Positions 37,146 to 49,033 of a stretch of 64,000 nucleotides of DNA are shown piece after piece (position 1 is the stretch's first letter; every line of letters begins with the position of its first letter). The position numbers and the translations under genes were made by a program. This DNA is from Nymphaea colorata (taxonomy: Eukaryota; Streptophyta; Magnoliopsida; Nymphaeales; Nymphaeaceae): NCBI RefSeq assembly GCF_008831285.2, contig NC_045148.1, positions 13,494,802 to 13,558,801 of the forward strand. The letters run 5' to 3'. Under the pieces are notes generated by a model that worked only from the letters and a program-made list of their open reading frames with translations, was not told the DNA's origin and did not search any database.

Positions 37146-38705
37146 ATGGACGCTATTGACTTGATGTTGATAGCAATAGTGTCATGTGTTCTGGTTTACG
37201 ACTACCGAACTCGTAAACGTGCAGCTTTACCACCCAATCGTTCAGGTACTTTTATCTTTCCTCATTTCTCTAGAGGAAGTTTGCTGTACAACTATAGTAA
37301 CGATATCCCAAGTGTATGTTGTCTGCACAACTACAGTAATGATGATCTATCCTATTGGAAGTTGTCTGTGCATCTGTAATTATTTATACGTAATAGGAAG
37401 TTGTCTGTGCAACTGTAATTATTTATACGTTCCAATGGCATCCATGATAGAACTTTCCAATAGCATGAAACTACAGCTATATATCTACCATCAAGCAATG
37501 TCACTATTTCTTCTCGTGAGAACCCTAGAGTGGCAGTCCTGCTACAAAAAATGTTGTACTCGTGTTATCTTGAATTGCTTAATTGCCTGCTAATTTGTTA
37601 TCAGAAAATTTGTTTTGGCAGAAGCATGTTTGAAAGTGCTGTAGTGAACGTTATACTCTTTATTTCTACTTTAGTGTACTTTACTAATAAACTACAGCCA
37701 ACCAAACAAAAGATGTGACAGATTCAGGGAATAGCTCACAAGTCTTTTTCTGCAACGTCTGCATGGAGCGCAAGCGAGTAGAGAAATCCTTCAAAATTCA
37801 GGACTGCGGTCATGAATTCTGCTCTGAATGCATCATAGAACATGTGAAAGTTAAAATAGGGGAAAATTCAACGATAGTTTGGTGCATGGAGGTTGGATGT
37901 CAAAGTCAAATCTACCTGGAGTCATGTCAACGTATCCTAAATGCAGAGTTGCTGGAGAAATGGTCGATGATGATCAGTGAATCATTGATCCTTCCATCGC
38001 AAAAGTTTTATTGTCCCTTCAAGAATTGCTCTGCTCTATTGTGGGATGATACAGAAGGAAGAGAGGTGATAAGAGAAGCAGAGTGCCCCTACTGTTGGAG
38101 GCTGTTTTGTGCTCAGTGCAAGGTGGGTTGGCATGCTGGAATGAGTTGCAGTGAATTCCAAACCATGAGGAATTGGCTAGCTGGTAAAGATGAAGTTATG
38201 ATGAAAGATATGGCCAATCAGAAGAACTGGCAAAGGTGCCCAAGGTGCAAGTTCTACGTGGACAAGGTCTCTGGTTGTCTTCAAATCACTTGCAGGTTGG
38301 TTCATTGGTGCTAGTGTTGCTTAATTATGTAAAGGGCTCAATTGGTGGTGTACCTTTAATTAAGACAAACCAAGTTGGCAAAAGGCCACCCACAACTAAT
38401 TTTTATTCATCATGTGCTTTTCAAGTGGGTCACAAATAGCAGGTGACCGATGAAGGGTGGACGGCAACCAAGTTCACCACTACAATGTTCAGTTGATCCT
38501 AATAAATGACAAACATAGTCCAGAATTCATTGTATTGGTCACTGCCTGTGGTGCACCCAAAAGCATAAAATTTAATTGTCTTTCTACATCTCATTATAAC
38601 TGATCTACGTAACGGTTTGTCATTGTTAGGTGCGGCTATCAGTTCTGCTACAGGTGTGGATCATCTTGGACTCCAAAACATTATCAGTGCAAACTAAAAA
38701 GGTAA
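37146..38705 (+). CDS. RBR-type E3 ubiquitin ligase with an N-terminal hydrophobic segment
   Basis: Three exons, 37146-37245, 37698-38295 and 38630-38705, encode 257 residues with consistent phases (phase 1, then phase 2 at 'ITC|RCG'). Residues 5-19 are hydrophobic ('LMLIAIVSCVLVYDY') and are followed by Arg/Lys, suggesting a membrane anchor. RING1 begins at Cys52 in 'CNVCMERK' and contains 'CGHEFCSEC'. The IBR has 'FYCPFKNCSALLW', 'CPYCWRLFCAQC' and 'GWHAG'. RING2 has 'CPRC', 'VSGCLQITC' and 'FCYRCG', with the predicted catalytic Cys at residue 227. The domain order and intron position match the RBR gene at 30.1 kb, so the two are paralogues. The start is the least certain part. A donor 'aaaag|gtaaca' sits at the stop, so an alternative last exon is possible. 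At 257 residues it is short for an RBR protein. Confidence 0.85.
37355..37432 (+). repeat. Two-copy 39-bp tandem repeat in the first intron of the second RBR gene
   Basis: The unit 'aggaagttgtctgtgc..' to '..taattatttatacgt' occurs twice in direct succession with a period of 39 bases and few differences. A looser earlier copy of 'gttgtctgcacaactacag' lies just upstream (37317-37340). Low divergence implies a recent duplication. Confidence 0.7.
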
Positions 38706-41700
38706 CAGATTGAAAAGTTTGCTGCTAATTGGGATTAAGTGTCTTGTTTATTGAAAGCTGGGTCACAATGGGTGAGCCCTTTCGTAAGCATGCATGAGCA
38801 AAGTTGCATGTAACTGAACCTAGTCAACTTGGTTGTGATGCTTCTCCAAGGAAAGATGCTCGTAGAGGGTTGGGTCAGGCTTGCTGCATCTCTGTCAGGA
38901 CCAACTCAGATCTCCTGATTACAATTGACAACATAATCTCAGTTATCCAATCTGGTCACTGGACTCCAACATATGCACTCCTAGGAACTTCATCATGCCA
39001 GGGGGACAGTAGGTAGCTGAGTTTTATGTGATATGGTAAAGATGCTACCCATATGCTAATGTCTAGCTTGACCTGATCAAATGGAAATGCAATTAGCCCA
39101 GAACCAGATGCTCCTTAAACAAATTGGCCTTGCGTCTGGCTACAATTTGATAGCTTTAATTGGAAAGGGGAAGGACTTGGGGAATAGCAATCTAGGCACA
39201 ACCGTTACATCGAGGCCTAATTACAATTTTGATCAAGTTCCCTCAAACGATGCCTAATGTATACACAGCTCTTTCGAACTTACCATCTTATTTTTGCTTT
39301 CAGTAATTTAACATGTCTTTTTCCTTCTAGGCAAACTGGACAGATGAGCTAGGGTTCATTGATACTACATCTACATGGGAGAACATGCTGCAGAAAAAGC
39401 CATTCTGATAAAGATTATATGCAAATGCCATTGAAGAACTGCTGCTACATATATGATAGTGTATGTTAAATAATGTACATATATCGATACCAATTGGAAA
39501 TTGGCGGGCTTAGATTCTTGCTTAATTTTTGTTACCTTTTCTTTTTCTCCTTTTTGCTTTCTTCTACAGTACTTAACTCAGCTGCCTACCAGGATCCTAT
39601 GTAAGTTACTACATTTTCTTCACCGATTTGAATGGTGCCCAAAAATTTTGAGGCCAAAATTCTTTGTCCGTAGAAGAAGTACAGCTATGTGTACGTGGAC
39701 GGATGCATGTGTCATGCCTGTACACCTGTGGAGGTAACAGAAAATAACGTGGCAAAAAGATCTCTGTTGCTCTTTTGATTACAATGTCTCTTTTATGATG
39801 GTTGCTTTTTGACCATGTAATGTTTATAGAGGACTATTTCTTCCATTAATGGTGAATGTTTATTCAGTGTGCTTTTCTGCAACTGCTGTCTAATAGAAAC
39901 AATGTTTTCGGATGGATGTCGAATGTTTGGTCAAGTGTGCTCGTACTGAAAGTAGAATCTTTGTTCCACTCAAAGCTTATTTAGTGCCAGAAGTACCAAA
40001 TTTTTGCTAGCAGTTTGCTCACCTTCTAACACATTGTTACATGGAATTGAGCCTCTCTCTGCTGTTTTCTTTCTTCTATATAGGGCTAAACTGTACTGTA
40101 TATGTAACCTCATCTTATGTCGGTTGGAACCACTAACTTCTGAACTAGCAGATTAATAACTGATCTTACCGAAAGAAAAAAGTGCCTTTCGACATTTTAA
40201 GCCAAACAGTCACAAACCACATTGAAAGCAGACAATCACACGCGTTTTCATTTGGCGCTCAGAATCAGTAATGGACATGGAATTCGAGCACTGCTTTTTC
40301 ATAGAAACTGCGTTCCGACTTCCACCCTTTTATTATATTCCACAGTTGAAACAGTAAGGGTAATATATTGGTGACTAGAAAGAGTCGACGGACATGTTTT
40401 CTTGAAGATAACATTGCAATTTGGGACCTGAGTGGTTACAGAAGCTCGAATAGAAAGGAAGGGGGCGTTAGCTTATTCTTACAAGATGAGATGTATGAAC
40501 AAGAGACACATGGCCTTGTACTTCTTATTCAAGAAAAATACATCAAAATGTCATGTACTCCCACATGGGGAAATGCTAAACTTCTGATCCACCACCGTGA
40601 GGATCAATTTCAGAAGTCAACCACCTAGCCCGTGTAACGTGTTTATGGTTGGCAAAAGTATAATCCGGCGTACTAAATAAGGCACAAACTTTGTACGTCA
40701 TTTGAAGATCATCATAAAATAAATAAATAATAAATATAATATAATATACATAATAATGGGAGAATATTCAATAAAATATTTTTAGCAGGTAGCAGATGAT
40801 GTCTTTCCCGTGGGAGCATTATTTCAACTCCAAATACTTCAGCTATTGTGGGGAGCAGAAGTATGCTCTGCGGGACGTTCCACAGGCAAAACTATTATGA
40901 GTTTGTATGTACAAAGAAGTAAATAGGCAGAGAACATGGTTTTGCTGAATGTTTAGTTCTAGAAAGTGATAACTTGAAGAAAAAAGTGATAACTTGAAGA
41001 AAAAAACAGGACTGCCATTTTGCATACAAGAATCGAATGTCGAAGGCGATCCATGTAAACCAGGTACATATCAAGAGTATGTACACTAATTCTACGTGAT
41101 TTTATGAACTTGTTTGATACTTACAATATATGACGCACAAATTTTTTAAACTAAAAAGTAAAATTATTTACTTTTTTGTGAAAATAATTTTACCCACAGC
41201 ATTTTGTGAGCCATCAACTTAAATCTTTACGTTTATCAAGACTGCATATTTTACAAGCTCCAATAATATGTCTCTCGAATTACCGTTGATGGCACATATA
41301 ACAGAACAAAAATACGTTCCTAAGGTTTATAGTAGAGAAAAGAAAAATATGAAAGATTTAGCAACAGACTTTCTTAATAAGGTTTCAAAAAGCGTAAGAA
41401 ACTGCCCAGAAATATTGCATCATTTTTTTCATGTACAGAGCTCTGAACCTTCTGCTGCCGTTCGCTTAAATATGGAACAATTTTTTCTTTATTCGCGCAT
41501 TTTCTGTTCTTCCGATGGTGGTGCTGATTTTAATACTGTTAGTTTTTTTTCAGCATCATCAGTCACACAACTAATAGTAGTAAAACCCGTTTCCTTCCCG
41601 AAAGAATAATACGAAAAGACAATTAGAAACAACTGAACGTTCAGCGGAGACAGGAAAATACAGATCCAGTTCTGGGCATTTTCTCATACTCGGAATCGTT

Positions 41701-42389
41701 TAAAAATTTGAAACTTTAACTAACAAGCAAATCTTGTTGCCAGCCCATACTGCTGAATTTTCAACAATTAAGGCGGGCTTTGAATTCGGTATTTTCTCGT
41801 AGAACAGGTGTTCTTCAACATAAACTAAAGTATCAAATCGTGGTCATTAAGTACTAATAAGAACAACTTTTCATTATCAGCTTCTGAGCTGAACAGTGTT
41901 CAGAAAGATATGTCCCGAGAAGACGGGTTTGAAGTAGCTGTACGCACACGAGAGGAGCTGGGGTCTGAAATTAGAAGCTTGGGTTAATTTTGAACTAGAA
42001 CACTACCACTCTGCATCACGACTAAATTGAACACCTGACATGAAGTTGAATATACGAAGAGACATATGAACAGGCGAAGAGAATTTGAAAATAATAATAA
42101 ATTGAACTATCGCATGCAATGCCTCTTTCACTAATGGGAGGTCCCTGCTTTGTACAGATTAAAGGTCCGCGTGGAATAAGCCTAATTGCAATCACATGCT
42201 AACAGTGATATCCGGGTGTGTTTCTCAGAAACAAGATTTTCAAGTTTACGGAGTTGCAATTGGCCCTCAAATTGTTTTCGAACGCCTATTGATTTTCAAG
42301 TAGCTTTATATTATACTTGTCAAATTCGGCCTTCACTTCGTTTTCTTTTTGCTTTTGGGAGAAAACAACGTTGACCATATCACCATTTT
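38706..42389. other. Downstream and intergenic DNA after the second RBR gene
   Basis: The first 600-1000 bases may be the 3' untranslated region of the RBR gene and contain the candidate alternative exon at 39331-39352. A strong acceptor-like 'tttcttctacag' near 39568 may mark another untranslated exon. A 20-bp unit is repeated twice at about 40963-41002 ('aaagtgataacttgaagaaa'). A 113-codon frame at 41268-41609 is AT-rich and unrecognised. No other gene is supported. Confidence 0.35.
40963..41002 (+). repeat. Two-copy 20-bp tandem repeat
   Basis: 'gtgataacttgaagaaaaaa' is repeated directly with no intervening sequence. It is a short tandem duplication with no coding meaning that I can see. 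Confidence 0.7.
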
Positions 42390-42600
42390 CAATACTGCGG
42401 CCCCTCAATTCAATCCCTTTGAGATTGTGCTTATTTTTGGGACATTCAAATCGATGCTGAACCAAGAGTTTAATCAATATGTCTGCGACTTGCGAGTAGA
42501 TTATCAAATCTTGGGAACTTGATTTCAATATCCTTATTTCCAAGAGTGGAATTGACCTATTTCCATAAGTTTGGCCCAGTTACAAAAAGTTTGTTTCACC
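42390..42600 (-). mobile_element. Degenerate Ty1/copia retrotransposon remnant (end of pol, RNase H region)
   Basis: Read on the - strand, the sequence gives 'QVADILIKLLVQHRFE', a clear match in plan to the 'QLADIFTKPL...RF' end of copia RNase H. Just before it, in a shifted frame, comes 'LMEIGQFH', corresponding to 'HIEIDCHF'. The stretch after it, 'NLKGIELRG', resembles the copia C-terminal tail. A frameshift and a stop separate the blocks. No reverse transcriptase, integrase or long terminal repeat was recognised nearby, so this is a short dead relic. Confidence 0.55.
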
Positions 42601-42864
42601 AACAAGTGGCTCCAATGTTGTCACTCAAAACAAGGGTAGTGACTGAGAACGATTAATGTTCAATTAATCCTTAAGAGGTTGATGGATTCAAATAACTTAT
42701 GATACTCTTCCATTGCATTTAATTGTTTTTGGTTTCTTCATTCCTCTGTGCAGGTTCTTTTGTTTTCTAATACAAGGGTAGGAGGCCTACATTTAAGCGA
42801 CTGCCTGCATCGTTTCAAGATATTGTGACAGAGAATCCTAGGGATTAGGGTGATGCGGACTTTA

Positions 42865-43383
42865 CTACTTCCTCCTCCGACGCATCTCAGTCTGAGCAAA
42901 ACTGTGCAAGCTTTCACAGGGTAAAAATGAATGATTGAAACGATATAGCAAAGCATTGAGCGGTGGACAGGTGAAAAGATTTTGGGATGAGGGTGAGTTA
43001 ATGGTCGCCATGATTGTGGTAGTGACGGCTACAGGGCCAAGGAATGAAGCAATTGGTCGCGCTAGCGGTGCTGATGGCGACAGTAACGCCTGCGTTCCTG
43101 AGTTGGGGCCTGAAGGAAAGGAATCGAGTAATTGGGCGATAGATCGCATAGAGGGGAAAGCTGATTGCTTCGGTCGGTTTAGCTGAAAACGAGTATCCAG
43201 GACTGCGATTTTTGGAATGAAGTTCAACTTCGAGTCTCTGTTAATTAGATGCAACGACTGAATCCAGGTTTCGTGGACAATGAGAAAGAAAGGAACCCTC
43301 CAACTCCAGATTCTCAATCCGGACGCAGTTGTGTAAACCAGATGGTGGGACTTGGTAGTGCCCAGATTCAAACCGAGGATCAA
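42865..43383 (-). other. Unassigned 172-codon ORF
   Basis: A long - strand frame directly upstream (in - orientation) of the copia remnant, with a GC-richer middle part. The predicted product has no recognised domain; it carries Ser/Pro-rich and hydrophobic patches and a terminal Arg/Lys cluster. The + strand over the same bases also holds an 83-codon frame. It may belong to the same mobile element region. Confidence 0.15.
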
Positions 43384-46300
43384 AATTAATGAGTTAAGAA
43401 CAGAATAAGAGTGGGGAGAGAATAAGATAGGCGGGGTTGGATATATTCTAAAAAAAAAATCTTAGGATCTTGCTCGGATGCCTATACAACTGGGGTTGAG
43501 TGGGATTGGGGTTTGCCTTTAGAAAAAATAACTTGGATCGCTATGCGTACCTAATCCAGATTATATAAACCTACATACTTCAAAATCAAGACATATATGT
43601 ATAACATGATATGGACATAAACTACTGGGGCCATCAAAAAATGTCTGGTCATAAAAATGTTGTGGGGAACCTGGCGTTGGTCTGGATTTTGAATCCTAAA
43701 TGCGTTCATCTACCATGACGCTGGTGCCACTCAAGACTAGGACTCACAAAATTTAATCGGCCGGGGCAGCTGTCCGGTCAAATTTGCAACCTTTCATACT
43801 AGATCCTTGAGGATTCCAGTTTTGGAATTGCCATATGTTGTTAGTCTTGATGATGATCATATTCAACATACCATTTCGCAAATGAGTGGGTACAATGAAA
43901 TGAAAGTGTGAAACCCTACGGGAGCGCTCTCCTCACTCTCTCCTTTCCCCTGATCAACTGTCGTACAAATTTCAAGCCTTCTATTTGGGTCAGAGAAAGA
44001 GAACTGTATATTGCACAAGGCAAATTGCTCTAAGATGTTGCATTATTATATATGATCGGAGAAATGAGAAAAGAGAAGATGTGGTTCGAAAAAGAGAGAA
44101 AAAAGTGAACGGAAAAGCTAAGAGAGTGTTTGTGGAAAAGATAAAACGATGCCAATGTTTCCCAACAATAATAAAACCTTCACATAGAGACTCTCTCGTA
44201 TATTACCAACAAATTAATATTTTGTAACACCCACGAATTAAGCCTTGTCGATACGTTGAAGACAGAGGCATTTGCCCGCGCACAGTGACTGGACGTCATG
44301 TAAAAATAGTTTTTTTTTTTTCTTGGCGACCAACAACCACTGCATTGACTCGTGTGAGCCCCTCCTCCATCTTCAATCATGCAAGTGTTCGGCAAACGTC
44401 CGTTTCTAAAACCAATTAAATTTGTACCACATGTCATTTTAATATGCCGGCATCTCACATAAATAATCCCAATGGCTCTATTATTTTAATAATAGGTGAA
44501 GTAACTGTTCCCTGCATCTAGAATTTTCCTATTTGCGAAATGCAAAGTAGGACCATCTCTCACGCATATCTTACAAACCTAACTTTTGACCATCAAGCCC
44601 CTAAGAAGATGCTGTAGTAGTTTGATGCGTTCTTCATCTTTCTTGATGTAGACCACAGGGATTAAAGGCTCTAAGCTACATATCAGGACATCTAGGATAT
44701 AATAGTATCCATCATGAATGGGATGAAATAATTTAAGGGGAGGAAAAAATTCACAGATAAGCCTAAACTATTGTTATTGTCATTGTCAGGAAGGATTAAC
44801 TTGGACGACATAATCGGTGAACTGGGGCCGCGAGGACGAAATCATGAATTCGAGCATATCCCAGATCAGGTGGATTCCCTGAAGTGGGTCCATCTGGGCA
44901 CTGTGAAGGGACCAGACCAAGAAGTCAGATAAGGTTAGGCGCATGACGCATCGGGGTCCATGACAGCAAGAACCATGTGGCACAGGATCAAAAGCTAAGA
45001 ACCGTTCAGGATCAATACTTTCGGTTCGAGAACCTGCGAGGCAAAACTCTTGAGGTCCTGCCCTTCCATCATAAATTAATACGCATCACATCGCCTTGAA
45101 TTGAACTGCCCCACCGTGCTTGCATCCTCCTCCTTTTGCCGGAGGAGGAGCACAATCTCCTACCCTTCAGGTCCCTCCAGTAAACGATTCATCTCAACAC
45201 GCTCGCTTGCCAACTAGTCGGGATTTGTGTCCTGGATTGAATATTTGATCGAGTTCAAATCAATCAGTACGGACAGAATGTACGCTTGCTTTTCACTTCC
45301 AAAAACCAACAAAATCCCCGGCGGCTTCCATGTACTCTGTCTGCTTGTGATCTAGACCTTCCTTGCTTCATGATAATGATAATGATGTCTACAATCTGGT
45401 GCAGTTAAACCTAATCACATCATGTCATGTCTAAATCCAAAACAGATGATTCACCCGTCCATTCCCTCCATGGACCGGTACCCAATTCATCGCCGGCAGA
45501 GACCGATCTAGATGGACAACAGAATACCACGATTATTCAGTGGATGGCCACATGCCAAGTCGGCATTACATATATAGAATTGATGGACAACAATAGGCAA
45601 ACCGTGCCACCGGAAACCAATATTAAAGCGTTAAACGGCCCAGGCCAGCACAACAGCTCTGCTCTCTTTGAAAAAAGAATTTACCAAACGAACCTTTTTA
45701 ACCCCACCCACCCAGACCGTCCTAAGCCAGCAATCGCTAAGAGGCTTCGAGATGCATCGAGGCTAAACTAGTGATTTCAAGAGAAGGCAATATGCGGTGC
45801 ATCACAAGGAGTCGTCAGCTGCTAGCGGGGTGGGTCACACCAACTTGTCTAGAGGTCACATGCTGGTGTCCAGGGGGTCTCCAGGCTCGGCTCCATCTGG
45901 GGCAGACTCCACCCTAATGATAGGGACATGCACCCAGAGAATTAACTGCGCACAGGCCAAAGTGGCCCACAGCAGACCTGCTGTCCATTAAATCTTTTTC
46001 ACCCTTTTCGCAAGCGGCAACAGGTTCATTGCTTTTATAAAGATCCTACACTGCACCAACATTGGTCCAATCACTACCAGCCTCTCGCATCCTCAGATAA
46101 AGGAGACCTAAAATTTCAAAAAAAAAAAAAAAGTCCCTGCGGATGGTCACAGCCAGACATTAATGGCGACTGCAATACAAAAACCGAATCCCATAGAACC
46201 CTTTCGAGTGACAGGGGAACGGCGTGCTTTATTCCAGGAGGGGGCTTCCGCGACGGTAGGTGTCCACCCAAACCCATCCACCTTCATGTCTTTTGGAGAA

Positions 46301-49033
46301 CTCGAAGAGTCAATACAACTCGGGAAGCCACCAAAACAATACAGATCCCCTCCACAAACAAATTTATTTCGCCAGCTGAAGACAACCCAAGATGCCCCAG
46401 AACACAAACGCACAAAAGCGGAAGCAGACGGCCTTTAAACCATAGTCGCTAACTCCATTTCATTCCAAGAAGCAGTTTTTCTCGAGAAGATAAACTCGGA
46501 AACTTTAAGCATAACGCGTGTTATAATATTTCTTGCAAAAAAAGTGAAATAACAAGTCGAGAAGCTTTCGGAAAAGACAAAAGAACACATCAACATGGTC
46601 AAGCATTACAGAAAAAAGGACTTTTCAAACACAAGGAAAATACTCGGTATATCTTAGCACGATATCACAATAAGCTCCCCCTTTATGGGTGACAGTTTGA
46701 GAATATCAGCATACTTTGTAGATACCATCTGCTGGCTTCATCGTGGCGATGACATTTTGGTTATTTTCAACATATGGACAGACACTTCTTTTCAACCAGC
46801 AATTGACGCGCCTCGGTTTTAACCCCACTAGCTGTGTCATTGCCCCAACCATATCATATGTTTAACTTCCATTGCCGTTAATCCATCCATTTCATCAAAA
46901 ACTATCCGCTCGAGCCAACCCCTTCATTTGAATGACATAATAATGTCCCCCCAACGGACTTAAGGCGCGACTATCTTTCCTCATTCTGAACAAGACTTGA
47001 CTTTTGAGCTAATTGAGCTAACACACCACAGGAGCTAAAGAACATGGTATCTCCAGCACAGGGAACTCGGAGAAAAGATGGACATTGTAATCACACACAA
47101 ACTTCACGATACAATTAACATCATCGAAAGACATTATAAAGAAAGGATATCTCGAGTCTTTCCAATAGACAAATGATAAAAACAGAGTATCTTATGGGTC
47201 TTTCAGTTTCATAGCAGAAAATTAAAGAGAAATCCAGAAGTTGATGCCATATGGGAAGTCCGTACCTACATTACATATACCCAAACACAGCATGCAGCAG
47301 AATATAACTCTTTGAGTTTCTCCCCCATCACCACACACCCTATCCTGATCAAACAAAACACCAACAAAGTGAACAAAGTGATTTTATATTAACCAAACAA
47401 GCATAAAATCCACAGGAAAATAACGCCTGGCATACAGGCAACGACAGTTCAAATATGGGCATGCAGAACACACATTCTGCCAGAGAGAAGACTGACGTTG
47501 TGGCCAAAAGAAATCAATGATACTGCTATGTGCTAACACCTTATGCAGTCAAATATAGGCAGCCAATCTTTAGTAAATCAATCAAAGAGAAACAAAAGCA
47601 AAAGGACCAATTCTATAAAATAGACAAGAAAGACATCACGATCATGTGCACAAAACATAAATACCTAACAAAATGAAGGCATCACCGAGTACACACAAAT
47701 GAAGTACTATATTAGAGTGATACCCGAAGAAGCGGAAGAGAAGAAATGATTCACCCAACAAAATAATAGAATATGCAGCCAAGGAAGAATATAAATAAAT
47801 GCAAATCGAAAAAGACATCATATATAGAGTAAATGCCTCCAGAAAGCAAACAAATTTCCCAAATTCTCAACAAAACAAATAATACGTTATTAGCACAGAT
47901 TGGTGCACAAAAAGAAAAGGAAACAACCAGAGTGAGTAAGCGAGCAAGCAACAAAGGGAGAATGAGAAAAGAAGCCAGCAAAATATCAATTATAAATGCA
48001 TATATGGTCCTCGATGCTTTAACAAACTAAAATCATGACTCTTTAACTCCCATGAAAGTTCAAGACTGGAAACCAAAAGAAAAAAAAAGGGATCTTAGGC
48101 AGAATAAATGCATCAAACAATGGACCATAAGGTTGATATCCAGATATCCACCATGCCCCTCAAAGAAAGAATGCACAAATATGCTGTTCAATCAGACAAA
48201 GGTCAGATCATGCACCCGGAAACAGCATATGTAGTTCTAACAAAAAAACAGTGGTACAACAGATCATCAATGCATGTACTCCACACCATTATCATGTCTA
48301 ACGCTCAAAACAGGACATAAAATTAAAAAGACAGGCAATTGCGCTGATCCGCATTTCAGGAAGCTACTTCCATTCAGAGATTTTAATAGATATGAAAACT
48401 GAAGGGAAAGAATGACAACTTCAACATCAGCGCCAACCAAGACAGGGCCAATCAAGGTTTCTGAATGAACACTAGATATAAGCTAACTGTATTGAAAGGG
48501 AAATTTCTTGCACAACAGAAATGATAGAGCACCACAACAACCAACTAATGTCCCAAAGTTTCATTTGGAAAAGCACAGGCCTAACATGAATGAGCTTCAG
48601 GAAGTGGGTCGACAACAGATCCAGGTATGCCTGTGGACATGTTTTCAAGTCATTCAGAAGTTCATAATCAAATAAGTAGGTTTCCAGAGGGTAGTTCAAG
48701 CACAGAGACTACAACTATTGGCTTATGGTCCCCCTGGCATGGCGCCACTCCTTTAGCAGGAAAGAGGATAGCACTCAAAAATAGTTCAAACATTCATGCA
48801 TCAGCTGCAAAGAATATTCTACATATACACAAGATAATAAATCAGAGGGACACAGATGCATGCTCGTGCACATGACCTATAAGAAGAAAAACAGGTGTTG
48901 GAAAAAAAAGGGAAAAGTAATTCTTTATTCAAAATTTTAACGGAATAGGAAAGACACTATTTTGATAAGACGTAAAACTGATGCTTACATTGCTAGTTAT
49001 TTACAGAGCATCAGCGCAAACAGAAACTCCGCT
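43384..49033. other. Intergenic region downstream of the ERF gene
   Basis: This lies 3' of the - strand ERF gene. From about 46.4 to 49.0 kb it is A-rich on the + strand (T-rich in the ERF orientation), with no gene. Stretches at 44.78-45.1 kb and 45.4-46.4 kb are GC-richer and hold open frames that I could not assign: a - strand frame ending at 44786, and + strand frames at 45427-45771 and 46163-46438, the last with a true ATG and a polar, Pro-rich 91-residue product. An element-end-like word pair lies near 43470-43500. A poly-A run occurs at 46119-46132. Confidence 0.35.
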
